Positions 1 to 8,805 of a stretch of DNA of 64,000 nt are shown piece by piece. The DNA is taken from contig NZ_MCNV01000024.1 in the NCBI RefSeq assembly GCF_001718195.1, positions 62,001-126,000 of the forward strand, written 5' to 3'. Both the position numbers and the translations under genes were made by a program. This DNA comes from Paraburkholderia nodosa. GTDB taxonomy: Bacteria > Pseudomonadota > Gammaproteobacteria > Burkholderiales > Burkholderiaceae. The notes under the pieces are model-generated. The model was not told where the DNA came from, did no database searches, and saw only the letters and a program-made list of their open reading frames with translations. Every line of letters starts with the position of its first letter. Within the stretch, counting starts at the first letter, position 1.

Positions 1-3000
1 GCGCTGGACGGCGACGTCTTCCTGTTGCCGCAGCGCATCGACACCCTGCGCGAGCCGTTGCGCGAGCACATCGAGCCCACCTTGCGCGGCGCAGCCGACG
101 GCACCGCGCCGCTCCTGCGCGGCATCTGGTGCGTGGGTGCGATGCCGCAGGCGCAGGAGCGCGAGGAGCCCGCCATCACGAACGCGGCGCGCAGGGAGGC
201 GCGCGCCGCAGCGGCGCCGGCATTCGCGTCGCGCCTGTGGCACGACTTGCTGATGCCGGGGCAGGGGCTCGCGCTCGCCATTCCGCGCGTGCTGGCGCTG
301 CGCATGCGTCGCTACCGTATCGCCACGTTCGCAGCGATCGCGTTGGGCGTGTGCTGGTGCGTGGGCCTGGGCGTCGCCACCTGGCACGTGCGCAGCGACG
401 CACGTTTGCTCGCGAGCAGTTACGACGCGCTCGCGCTCGCCAGCGTCGCCTGGCACGAAACGGGCACGAGCAGCAGCGAAACGGCGGCGGCGAACGCGCT
501 GGGCAGCGCGGCGAACGCCTTCGTCAAGGTGCCGCGTTGGCAGCTCGCCACGCCGTTCATGCCGCTGTCGTATTTCGGCCTGCGCCGCCGGCTCGACGAC
601 GCGCAATACCACGTGCTGAGCGGGCTCGTGTTCTCGCCGCTGCGCGCGCGGCTCGTCAGCCGTCTCGCAGAACTGAACTGCGACGGCGCCAACGAGTCGG
701 GCGACAACGCGAGCCTCGTGGCCGCCGCGCGGCGTCCCCAGGACCTGCCCGAGTACACGCAGGGCACACGGCTCGTCACGAACGCGGCGCAGACCGAGCG
801 GCTGATCACGAACTACAACGAACTAGTGGAACGCGATTCGGGCAACACCGTGATGCTCGCTCAACTCATGCGCGGTGCGGTGGGCGTGAGCTTTTCCCCC
901 GATCATGTGGCCGACCGTGCGGGGCTGGACGACGCCATACGTGCGACTGCAGTGGAAGGCGGCGAACTGTCGTTCGACGGCACCGAGGCGCGCGCCGCGC
1001 ACGCACGGGCGAGCGTGTGCTTCGAGGAGACCTTCGATCGCTGGTTCGACGACATCTATCAGGACTCCTCGCTCACGACGAACGCCGCGCAAATCCAGGC
1101 CATGCTCGCCGATCTCAAGGCGCCCGGCGCCGTGCCGACCACCGCCTCGCTCTCCGAACTGGCCACGCGCATCGACACGCTCGCAACCCAGGTCGACACC
1201 GCGGACCACGGCTGGGCGGGCACACATGGCCAGGAACTCGTGCCGGGGCTCACGGCGACCTTCGACACGGCAAAGGGGCTGCGCCTGATCGGCGCGACGC
1301 CGGTGGCGAGCGTGCTGGAGCACGAACAGAGCGAACAAAGCGCGTTCGCGGCGCGCTGGCTCGCGAGCGGCAACCTGCCTGGCGTGCTGGCCTCCAATCC
1401 CACCACAGGGCTGCAACTGGCGCCGGACCTGCTGCCGCTGCGCGACGCGTTGCGCACGCTGCTCGGCCAGTCGTTCGTCGCGGGCGAAGGCAGCGCGACG
1501 GCCGAAATTCGCGGCGTGGATGCCGGCTCGGCGCAGCGCGCGCTGGCGATCCTGCCCGCCTACAAGCAATACTCCGCAGGGCTTCTTGCGCAGGCGCCCG
1601 AAGCGTGGCGCGGCGCGCTGCTCGCCGCGGCGGGCAATGCGACCGTGCACAGCATGGTGGCCGCACTGTCGGCACCCGTTGCAACAGCGGCAACATCGGG
1701 CGGCGGCGCGCGCAACGTCGCCTACGCGCCGCAGACGCAGGGCGCGTCCTTCGACATGCTGCGCAAGAATGCGACCGATCTCGTGGAAGCGTTCGACTCG
1801 CTCGGCCGCGCCGATCTCGCGCAAGCCGTCGCCCTGCGCGTGAGCGATGCCGCGCTCGATGTGCTGCGCTCGACCGATGTCCAGTTGCAATCGCTCGAAC
1901 CGTTCCGCCCGCTGCGCGGCGACTTCTCGGCGTGGAACGGCAACGCCGGCGGGTCGATGCGCGCATTCGGCGCCGCTACGCCCGAAGCGCTGCAAACCTA
2001 CCTTGCCGCGCAGTCGAGTGCGGTGGCGGACACGGCCACGTTAGCGTCGAGCGCGCTCGACTGGCTGACCACGCAGAATCCGCCGCTCTCCGCTGCGGAC
2101 GCTCGGCTCGTGGCGCGCTGGAAGGCGCTCTTCGCGGACCTCGCGCAATACCGCGCGCGCAGCCCGGCGAGCGCACTGGTGGCGGTGCCGTCGATCATCT
2201 CCAACCAGCTCGACAAGATGGACCTCGACACCTGCAGCGCTTCGCTCGCGCAGGTGGACGTGCCGGGCTCGGGCGATATCGTTGCGAGCGCGGGCATGCG
2301 GCTCGTCTCGTCGGCGCGCGAACGCTGCTACCGGCTGCAGATCGGCACCGGCGGGGAGGCCTACGAACAGTTGCGCAACTATTTTGCGCGCTACCTGGCC
2401 GGCCGCTTCCCGTTCTCAGCGGATGCAAACGCCCAGGCCGCCGACCTGCGCCAGACGGCGGCCTTCGTGGCGCTGCTCGACGCGAAGCTCGCGGACGCGC
2501 AACGCGGCATGAGCGCCGCGGTGGCGAGCGGCGGCCCGCAAGCGGGCGCGCAGCAGTTTCTGGCGAAGCTCGCGCGCGCTAAGCCCTGGCTCGACGCGCT
2601 GGTGGCGCGCGGCGCTGACGGGGCGCTCGTGGGTGTGGACGTGGCGGTGGATTGGCGTATCGATCGCGCCGACGAAGCCGGTGCGGACCAGGTCATCCAG
2701 TGGTCGCTCGCGAGCGGCAGCCAGACGCTCGCCTGGCCCGCCGCGGCGGGAACGCCGCTGCGCTGGGCGCCGGGCCAGCCCGCCGCGCTGAGCCTGCGCT
2801 GGGCGAAAGACGGCCCGTGGCGGCCCATGCAGGACGCGTCGCAGCCGACGCTCTCGGTCGACGGCGAAGCGGCCACATGGGCGGCAAACGACACGTGGTC
2901 GCTATTGCGCCTCGTGCGCCTGCATGCGGTGCCGGACGACGGCGTCGATACCGGCACGGGCGCGGGCAACGCGCCTATGGTGCTGAGCGTGCCGGTGCGC

Positions 3001-3180
3001 GACCGCAACGGCGGCACGCAAACGGCGCGCATGTTCATGCGTGTGGGCATGACGGGCGCGTCGAAAACGGCGCTCGCGTGGCCTGACCTGCCGTATGCGG
3101 CGCCGGGCTACAGCGCATACGGCAGCCCAGCGTTCACCTATGGACCGTATCCGTCGAGCACACAAGCGGGGCGCGGATGA
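1..3180 (+). CDS. tssM: Type VI secretion system membrane subunit TssM (IcmF family), 5' end outside window
   Basis: The reading frame is open from base 1, so the N-terminal part lies outside; 1059 residues are visible. TssM is the inner-membrane and periplasmic part of the TssJLM complex that anchors the type VI sheath. The visible part begins in the cytoplasmic region and has one strong membrane segment at about window residues 107-130 (after the basic stretch LRMRRYR), followed by a long periplasmic IcmF-related domain rich in Ala and helices. A motif of the type FxxRLWHDLLMPGQGLA just before the membrane segment is typical of the family. It overlaps tssA by four bases (ATGA), so the two are translationally coupled. 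The family assignment is firm; the N-terminal P-loop region cannot be checked here. Confidence 0.9.
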   Translation, partial: ALDGDVFLLPQRIDTLREPLREHIEPTLRGAADGTAPLLRGIWCVGAMPQAQEREEPAITNAARREARAAAAPAFASRLWHDLLMPGQGLALAIPRVLALRMRRYRIATFAAIALGVCWCVGLGVATWHVRSDARLLASSYDALALASVAWHETGTSSSETAAANALGSAANAFVKVPRWQLATPFMPLSYFGLRRRLDDAQYHVLSGLVFSPLRARLVSRLAELNCDGANESGDNASLVAAARRPQDLPEYTQGTRLVTNAAQTERLITNYNELVERDSGNTVMLAQLMRGAVGVSFSPDHVADRAGLDDAIRATAVEGGELSFDGTEARAAHARASVCFEETFDRWFDDIYQDSSLTTNAAQIQAMLADLKAPGAVPTTASLSELATRIDTLATQVDTADHGWAGTHGQELVPGLTATFDTAKGLRLIGATPVASVLEHEQSEQSAFAARWLASGNLPGVLASNPTTGLQLAPDLLPLRDALRTLLGQSFVAGEGSATAEIRGVDAGSAQRALAILPAYKQYSAGLLAQAPEAWRGALLAAAGNATVHSMVAALSAPVATAATSGGGARNVAYAPQTQGASFDMLRKNATDLVEAFDSLGRADLAQAVALRVSDAALDVLRSTDVQLQSLEPFRPLRGDFSAWNGNAGGSMRAFGAATPEALQTYLAAQSSAVADTATLASSALDWLTTQNPPLSAADARLVARWKALFADLAQYRARSPASALVAVPSIISNQLDKMDLDTCSASLAQVDVPGSGDIVASAGMRLVSSARERCYRLQIGTGGEAYEQLRNYFARYLAGRFPFSADANAQAADLRQTAAFVALLDAKLADAQRGMSAAVASGGPQAGAQQFLAKLARAKPWLDALVARGADGALVGVDVAVDWRIDRADEAGADQVIQWSLASGSQTLAWPAAAGTPLRWAPGQPAALSLRWAKDGPWRPMQDASQPTLSVDGEAATWAANDTWSLLRLVRLHAVPDDGVDTGTGAGNAPMVLSVPVRDRNGGTQTARMFMRVGMTGASKTALAWPDLPYAAPGYSAYGSPAFTYGPYPSSTQAGRG

Positions 3181-4295
3181 ACCCGGCATTCGACATCGAA
3201 GCACTCGTTCAACCGATACCGGGGGGCGCGCCGGCCGGCGTTTCGCTCCTGCACGACGCCGCCTTCGACGCGATCAAGGCGGCGCGACGCGAGGACGATC
3301 CGGCATTGCCTGCGGGCATCTGGCAAACCGCGCTCAAGGTCGCGGACTGGGCCGCCGTGGAAGCGGGCTGCGAGGACCTCCTCGCGCGCCGTAGCAAGGA
3401 TTTGACGCTCGCTGCATGGCTGGGCGAGAGCTGGCTGCATCGATACGGATGTGTTGCCTTGCCGGATTGCTTCGTCTTGCTGAGTGAATTGTGTGTGCGC
3501 TATTGGGACGACATTCATCCGTTGCCGCGCGATGGCGATTTGGGCTTTCGGGCCGCGCCGCTCGCCTGGGTGGCCCAGCAGTTCCCGACCTTGCTCGGTG
3601 GGCGGATCGCGTTGTGCGCGGGGCCGGATGGATCTGCGCTGACGCTTGCGCGCTGGCAGGGTGCGCAGCGCGAGGCGGTGGCGGTGAAGGACCGCAAAGA
3701 CGTGCCGGCCGCGAAGCGCGAGGAGGCTGCACGCGTGGCGCAGGCGTTGGCTCAGGCTGCGCATGCGGCGGAGCCTGCCGCGTTGCGCGATCAGTTGCAG
3801 GCGCTGCGCGCGGCGCGTGGGCCTATTGCGAGACTCGATGCATGGTGCACCGAGCGGCTCGGCGCGGAGGCGCCGTCGTTCGGGGTGCTGCTGGAAACGC
3901 TGGAACGCATGGAGAGCGTCTTGCGCGACTGGCTCACGACGCATCCCGAGTGGGAGGACGTACCAATGGTTGACGTTGCAACGATTCGGGAGAATGCGGT
4001 TGTCGAGCCTGCAATGATTCAGGTTGCTGCGGCTGTAGGGGTGCCGGAGCCGGCTGTGCCGAGGAGACTGGATGCGCCGCAGTCGCGTGATGAGGCGTAT
4101 CGGTTGCTCGCTATCGTGGCGGACTATCTCATGCGCTATGAGCCGCATAGTCCTGTGCCTTATATGCTCAAGCGGGCGCTTGATTGGGGCGGGAAACCGT
4201 TGCCCGAGTTGCTCGCCGAGTTGATGGCCGGTGAGCGTGGCAGGGCGCTGGGGGCGGCGCTTGGGTTGTTGCCTGAGAGTGGACAAACGCAGTAG
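3177..4295 (+). CDS. tssA: Type VI secretion system protein TssA (ImpA N-terminal domain)
   Basis: This 372-residue protein begins with the ImpA_N domain signature (IPGGAPAGVSL, then a WxxALKVADW block and YWDDIHPLPRDGD at about residues 105-118). TssA binds the baseplate and the distal end of the growing sheath and coordinates tail-tube and sheath assembly. The C-terminal third holds a conserved YRLLAIVADYLMRYEPHSP block followed by ALDWGGKPL, found in the shorter TssA classes. The start overlaps the tssM stop in ATGA. A cytoplasmic location is expected, since no signal peptide or membrane segment is visible. Codon use becomes less GC-rich towards the 3' end, leading into the next gene. Confidence 0.9.
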   Translation: MNPAFDIEALVQPIPGGAPAGVSLLHDAAFDAIKAARREDDPALPAGIWQTALKVADWAAVEAGCEDLLARRSKDLTLAAWLGESWLHRYGCVALPDCFVLLSELCVRYWDDIHPLPRDGDLGFRAAPLAWVAQQFPTLLGGRIALCAGPDGSALTLARWQGAQREAVAVKDRKDVPAAKREEAARVAQALAQAAHAAEPAALRDQLQALRAARGPIARLDAWCTERLGAEAPSFGVLLETLERMESVLRDWLTTHPEWEDVPMVDVATIRENAVVEPAMIQVAAAVGVPEPAVPRRLDAPQSRDEAYRLLAIVADYLMRYEPHSPVPYMLKRALDWGGKPLPELLAELMAGERGRALGAALGLLPESGQTQ

Positions 4296-4334
4296 GCGAG
4301 GCGTGTCCCCGATTCATGATTGGAGATGACCGAA

Positions 4335-5009
4335 ATGTCCAAATATGCTGCCCAGATCATCATCAATGTCCTGTCTGGTAACAACGACGGCACCATTCTG
4401 AACGGAACCCAATCGATCGTGGCCAAGGGCGTTAGCCAAGGGGTGCCGACTTACGTCTTTACGGCAAACACGGATAGCCCGCAAGCGGTGTCCCAGGCGG
4501 CGGCTAACCTGATGCAGCCGTGGCGCCTCTATATACGCGGTCACGGATCCGTTTCGAGGCAAACGCTGGGCGGGGTGGACGCTGCGCTGTTAGCCCAGTA
4601 CCTTTCGCAATGCGGACTGGCCGGCAACTTGCCGGCCATCGTTTCGGTCACGGCTTGCAGGCTGGCATTGGGAAAGGATCAGGCGAAGGACCAGATTCCG
4701 TACGTTGCCTCCGGAAACAGCTACGTTGGCGACCTGCACCGGATTCTCGGTCAAACACACGGAATCTACGTGAGCGCGAGCGGACGCACGATGAACAATG
4801 CGGTGATCAATCAGGGGGCGCGCATCGGAAGGAAACTCACGAAGAATCCGGTCACAAACCAGCGGCACCCCAATCAGCTCTTTTCCAAGGTCGTCTTCTA
4901 TTGGGACGAGCAACGCGCGCAGCGCTTCGGATTTGCACGCACGGAAATGGATATCGACGAAGACGCGGACTATATGGATATCGATGAGGACATGATGGAC
5001 ATAGGCTAG
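4335..5009 (+). CDS. Putative clan CD (C80-like) cysteine peptidase domain protein; candidate T6SS effector
   Basis: The protein has 224 residues from ATG 4335, chosen because GGAG at 4322-4325 sits nine bases upstream; ATG 4326 is possible but badly spaced. Residues 62-72 (PWRLYIRGHGS) and 103-110 (VSVTACRL) match the His-Gly and Ala-Cys strand ends that carry the catalytic dyad in clan CD peptidases, with His70 and Cys108 as candidates. Between them, the run LGGVDAALLAQYLSQ resembles the MARTX/TcdA C80 processing domain. The tail has two MDIDED units in a strongly acidic end. It has no signal peptide. By eye it is less GC-rich than tssM, which suggests separate acquisition. It lies 39 bp after tssA and its stop overlaps the convergent fucD stop. 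No immunity gene is visible. The fold is inferred from motifs only. Confidence 0.55.
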   Translation: MSKYAAQIIINVLSGNNDGTILNGTQSIVAKGVSQGVPTYVFTANTDSPQAVSQAAANLMQPWRLYIRGHGSVSRQTLGGVDAALLAQYLSQCGLAGNLPAIVSVTACRLALGKDQAKDQIPYVASGNSYVGDLHRILGQTHGIYVSASGRTMNNAVINQGARIGRKLTKNPVTNQRHPNQLFSKVVFYWDEQRAQRFGFARTEMDIDEDADYMDIDEDMMDIG

Positions 5010-6304
5010 GGCCGCCAGGCCTCGCCCTCAGGGAAGGTGTGCTTCTCGAGTGAGTCCAGCTTCATTTCGATGCTATACCCAGGCTTCTGAGGCGGCATAT
5101 AACGCCCATTCCGAATCACAACAGGATCAACAAAATGCTCATGCAAATGATCGACATACTCGAGCACGCGCTTCTCCAGCGAACCCGAAACACACAAGTA
5201 ATCGAACAGTGAAATATGCTGCACATACTCACACAGCCCAACGCCGCCCGCATGCGGACAAACGGGCACACCAAACTTCGCCGCCATCAGCAAAACGACG
5301 ATGACTTCGTTAAGTCCACCTAACCGACAAGCATCCACCTGACAAAAATCGATCGCCTGCGCCTGCAACAGCTGCTTGAACATCACGCGATTGTGACAGT
5401 GTTCACCCGTGGCAACCCCAATCGACCCCAAACGCCGGCGAATCTCCGCATGGCCGAGAATATCGTCGGGGCTCGTCGGCTCCTCGATCCACCACGGATC
5501 GAATTCCGCGAGCCGCCGCATGTTCGCCACCGCTTCGTCCACGTCCCATACCTGGTTGGCGTCCATCATCAGCTTCAGGTTTTCGCCGATCTCCTCACGC
5601 AGAATGCGCGCGCGCCGCACGTCTTCGTCGAGATTGCCGCCCACTTTCTGCTTGAAATGCGTCCAGCCAAGCGCGACGCCTTCCCGTGCGAGGCGCCGGA
5701 TCTTGTCGTCGTCGTAGCCCAGCCAGCCGGCCGAAGTCGTATAGGCGGGGTAGCCCTGCGCGAGCATTTCCACTTCGCGCGCGCCCTTGGTCTTCGCGTG
5801 GCGATGCAGAATGGCCAACGCTTCGTAAGGCGTAATCGCATCGGTCACGTAGCGAAAATCCAGGCAGCGTACGAGTTCCTCCGGACTCATGTCCGCGAGC
5901 AGTTTCCATACGGGCTTGCCAACCGATTTGGCCCACAGGTCCCACACCGCATTGACGACTGCCGCCGTTGCCAGATGAATCGCGCCCTTGTCGGGGCCGA
6001 TCCAACGTAGTTGGCTATCCGAAGTAAATGCGCGCCAGAATGCGCCCATGTTCGCAGTAATGTCTTCGAGCCGCTTGCCGACGATGAGCGGCGCTAGCGC
6101 GTTGACCGCCGTCACGCAGATTTCATTACCGCGTCCGATCGTGAACGTGAGCCCGTGCCCTGTGAATCTGTCTGGAGAATCGGTTTCGAGCGTGACGTAA
6201 GTGGCGGAGTAGTCCGGCGCGGCATTCATGGCGTCGGAACCGTCGAGCGAACGCGAAGTGGGAAAGCGGATGTCGCGAACGGATAGCTTGCTGATCGTAG
6301 TCAT
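5006..6304 (-). CDS. fucD: L-fuconate dehydratase (enolase superfamily)
   Basis: FucD dehydrates L-fuconate to 2-keto-3-deoxy-L-fuconate in the non-phosphorylative L-fucose route. The 432-residue protein begins at the ATG read at 6304, with GGGGAG just upstream; the longer frame to 6415 has no such site. The catalytic and metal residues fall at the same numbers as in the characterised Xanthomonas campestris enzyme: Lys220 in HFKQKVGG, Asp248 in MMDANQ, Glu274 in WIEEP, Glu301 in ATGEHCH and His351 in CPHAGG. This agreement makes the call strong. It is divergent from a GntR/FCD regulator and close to a sugar ABC importer. The rest of the fucose pathway (dehydrogenases, lactonase) is not in this window. 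Confidence 0.9.
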   Translation of the reverse strand: MTTISKLSVRDIRFPTSRSLDGSDAMNAAPDYSATYVTLETDSPDRFTGHGLTFTIGRGNEICVTAVNALAPLIVGKRLEDITANMGAFWRAFTSDSQLRWIGPDKGAIHLATAAVVNAVWDLWAKSVGKPVWKLLADMSPEELVRCLDFRYVTDAITPYEALAILHRHAKTKGAREVEMLAQGYPAYTTSAGWLGYDDDKIRRLAREGVALGWTHFKQKVGGNLDEDVRRARILREEIGENLKLMMDANQVWDVDEAVANMRRLAEFDPWWIEEPTSPDDILGHAEIRRRLGSIGVATGEHCHNRVMFKQLLQAQAIDFCQVDACRLGGLNEVIVVLLMAAKFGVPVCPHAGGVGLCEYVQHISLFDYLCVSGSLEKRVLEYVDHLHEHFVDPVVIRNGRYMPPQKPGYSIEMKLDSLEKHTFPEGEAWRP

Positions 6305-6362
6305 TCGAACTCCCCGGTGAAGGGACGGCTTTCGGTAGGGGAAAACCAGACGTTTGCACGCG

Positions 6363-6396
6363 TTGACAACGCTGAATCTGCTACCTAGCATGCTAG
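6363..6396 (+). promoter_or_regulatory. Candidate promoter with palindromic operator before the GntR gene
   Basis: TTGACA (6363-6368) is followed after 17 bases by TAGCAT (6386-6391), a plausible sigma-70 promoter. The -10 element is embedded in the perfect palindrome CTAGCATGCTAG (6385-6396). This is the first part of a tandem CTAGCATG repeat running to 6400. A dimeric regulator bound here would block the promoter, so autoregulation by the adjacent FCD protein is the simplest reading. This is inferred from sequence only. Confidence 0.5.
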
Positions 6397-6440
6397 CATG
6401 TCTTCTTAAAATCAAGCGTGCCGTGAACTCTTCATCCGAA

Positions 6441-7148
6441 ATGGCGAGTGTTGGCGATCCTTATGTCGCACTGCAAAAGATTAGAGGCGGCGAGCGCGGC
6501 AGCCTGACCGATGCAGTCGAGCACGCACTGAGAGAAGCGATTGTGACGCTCGCGCTGGAACCCGGGATGATGATCGACAAGATGGCGGTCTGCGAACGCA
6601 TGGGCGTGTCGCGCTTTCCGGTTTCCGCCGCGCTCGCGAAGCTCGCGCATGCGGGTCTCGTCGAAGTTTTGCCGCAGCGCGGCACGCGCGTCAAACCGAT
6701 CGCGCTCGACGATATTCGCCAGCATCTGTTCATTCGCAGCGCGCTCGAAGTCGAAACGGTGCGCGGAGTCGCGCGCATGAAGGACCGTGCCACGATCGAC
6801 GCACTGGCAGCCAATCTCGATGAGCAGCGCAAGATTGCCGGTAATGGCCAGCGTCTCGAGTTTCATGAGCTCGATCTGGCGTTTCATGAAATCCTGTTAG
6901 ACGCGGTGAATCTGCCGCGCGTGAAAGAGATCGTCGCGGTGTCGCGCAACGCGCTGGACCGCGCGAGGCAACTGCTGGCGAGTCCCGAGCGTCTCGTGCA
7001 CACGCTCGAGGAGCACGAAAGGATTTTCGAAGCCATTCGCGCCGGCCGTGCCGACGCAGCGGCCAAAGCAATGCACGACCATCTCGATCAGGTCATCGAG
7101 GAATTGCGCCGGTCCGCGAAAGAACGGCCAGATCTCTTTGCACCTTGA
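6441..7148 (+). CDS. GntR family transcriptional regulator, FadR/FCD subfamily (probable fucose-locus regulator)
   Basis: The protein has an N-terminal winged helix (LTDAVEHALREAIVTLALEPGMMIDK, then VCERMGVSRFPVSAALAKLAHAGLVEVLPQRGTRV) and a helical C-terminal FCD ligand domain with the metal-type His pattern (ELDLAFHEILLDA). FCD regulators bind short palindromes and release them on binding a sugar acid or carboxylate. ATG 6441 is used; GTG 6423 and ATG 6390 are in frame, but 6390 falls inside the operator and would leave no leader. No clear Shine-Dalgarno sequence marks either later start, so the start is uncertain. Placed between fucD and the ABC genes, it probably controls both. Confidence 0.8.
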   Translation: MASVGDPYVALQKIRGGERGSLTDAVEHALREAIVTLALEPGMMIDKMAVCERMGVSRFPVSAALAKLAHAGLVEVLPQRGTRVKPIALDDIRQHLFIRSALEVETVRGVARMKDRATIDALAANLDEQRKIAGNGQRLEFHELDLAFHEILLDAVNLPRVKEIVAVSRNALDRARQLLASPERLVHTLEEHERIFEAIRAGRADAAAKAMHDHLDQVIEELRRSAKERPDLFAP

Positions 7149-7274
7149 GCACTTTGGTCGTACGTCGAGCAATGCTCATCCTTCAACCCCCTTTGTGCAG
7201 CGCTGCAAGCCACGCCGCGCACGCAATCAAGAGGCCCCGGTAATGTGTCTGGCTTTTCTTCGCGGATCAGCGCC

Positions 7275-8786
7275 ATGACGCCGCTCATCTCCGTCAACAA
7301 GCTGAGCAAGAGTTTTCCCGGCGTGAGAGCGCTTCACGAAGTGCAATTCGATCTCATGGCGGGCGAAGTGCACGCGCTGATGGGCGAGAACGGCGCGGGC
7401 AAGTCGACCCTGATGAAGATTCTCGCGGGCGTGTATACGCGCGACTCGGGCGACATTCTCTACGATGGCAAGCCTGTCGCGTTCGCGAGTCCGGGCGAGG
7501 CCCAGGCCGTGGGCGTCGGCATCATTCATCAGGAACTCCAGCTGATGAATCATTTGACCGTCGCGCAGAACATGTTCATCGGCCGCGAACCGCGCGGGCG
7601 CCTCGGGCTCTTTCTCGACGAAGACAAGCTCAATGCGCAGGCGCGCGAGATTCTCGCCCGCATGCACGTGCACCTCGATCCGCGCACCGTGGTCGGCTCG
7701 CTCACGGTGGCAAGCCAGCAGATGGTCGAAATCGCCAAGGCGCTGTCGTTCGATTCGCGCGTGCTCATCATGGACGAGCCGACTTCCGCGCTCAACGACG
7801 CGGAAATCGCCGAGCTTTTCCGCATCATTCGCCAGTTGAAAGAGCGGGGCGTGGGCATTGTCTACATCTCGCACAAGATGGATGAGCTCAAGCAGATCGC
7901 CGATCGCGTCACCGTGCTGCGCGATGGCGAGTACGTCGCCACCGTCGCCGCCGCCGATACGAGCGTGCAGGCCATCATCGGCATGATGGTCGGCAGAACG
8001 CTCGCCGATGTTCCACCGTACCAGGGGCCGGCGCACCAGGGCGAAGTCGCGCTCGACGTGAAGCATCTGAACGCGGGCCCGCTCGTGCGGGATGTGAGCT
8101 TCACGTTGCGCAAAGGCGAAATACTGGGCTTTGCGGGACTCATGGGCGCCGGCCGCACTGAGGTCGCGCGCGCCGTGTTCGGCGCGGACCCGGTCGAATC
8201 CGGCGACATCTTCGTGAAAGGCGCGAAGGTATCGATCAAAACGCCGAGCGATGCGGTCGCGCACAGCATCGGGTATCTCTCCGAGGACCGCAAGCGCTTT
8301 GGTCTCGCGACCGGCATGGACGTCGAATCGAACATCGTGATGTCCAATCTCGGCAAGTTCCTCTCGCTGAACGTGTTTCTGCGTCGCATGCAAATCCGCA
8401 AGACGGCGGCGCATTTCATCAGTCTGCTCGCCATCCGCACGCCTTCCGCTACGCAGCCGGTGCGTCTGCTGTCGGGCGGCAACCAGCAGAAGATCGTCAT
8501 TGCGAAGTGGCTGGAGCGCGACTGCGACGTGCTTTTCTTCGACGAGCCCACGCGCGGCATCGATGTCGGCGCGAAAAGCGAGATCTACAAGCTGTTGCGG
8601 GCGCTCGCCGAACAAGGCAAGGCGATCGTGATGATCTCGTCGGAACTTCCGGAAATCCTGCGCATGAGCGACCGGATCGTTGTGATGTGCGAAGGCCGTA
8701 TCACTGGCGAACTCTCCGCCAGCGAGGCGACCCAGGAGCGCATCATGCATCTCGCGACCCAGCGCGAAACCCTGCAAGCGGCATGA
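7275..8786 (+). CDS. Sugar ABC transporter ATP-binding protein (RbsA/XylG/AraG type)
   Basis: This 503-residue protein has two fused nucleotide-binding domains, the usual form of CUT2-class monosaccharide importers. Domain 1 has Walker A GENGAGKST at residues 37-45, a degenerate signature (VASQQMVEIAKAL) and Walker B with MDEPTSAL near 166. Domain 2 has a modified P-loop (GLMGAGRTE), the signature LSGGNQQK near 398 and FFDEPTRGID near 420. Asymmetry of this kind is normal for RbsA. ATG 7275 is chosen because it starts at the conserved ISVNKLSKSFPG strand; a GTG at 7245 in frame is possible. It is followed by permease and binding protein genes and probably imports L-fucose or a related sugar. 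Confidence 0.87.
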   Translation: MTPLISVNKLSKSFPGVRALHEVQFDLMAGEVHALMGENGAGKSTLMKILAGVYTRDSGDILYDGKPVAFASPGEAQAVGVGIIHQELQLMNHLTVAQNMFIGREPRGRLGLFLDEDKLNAQAREILARMHVHLDPRTVVGSLTVASQQMVEIAKALSFDSRVLIMDEPTSALNDAEIAELFRIIRQLKERGVGIVYISHKMDELKQIADRVTVLRDGEYVATVAAADTSVQAIIGMMVGRTLADVPPYQGPAHQGEVALDVKHLNAGPLVRDVSFTLRKGEILGFAGLMGAGRTEVARAVFGADPVESGDIFVKGAKVSIKTPSDAVAHSIGYLSEDRKRFGLATGMDVESNIVMSNLGKFLSLNVFLRRMQIRKTAAHFISLLAIRTPSATQPVRLLSGGNQQKIVIAKWLERDCDVLFFDEPTRGIDVGAKSEIYKLLRALAEQGKAIVMISSELPEILRMSDRIVVMCEGRITGELSASEATQERIMHLATQRETLQAA

Positions 8787-8805
8787 GCCTCAAGAGGTCG
8801 AATCC

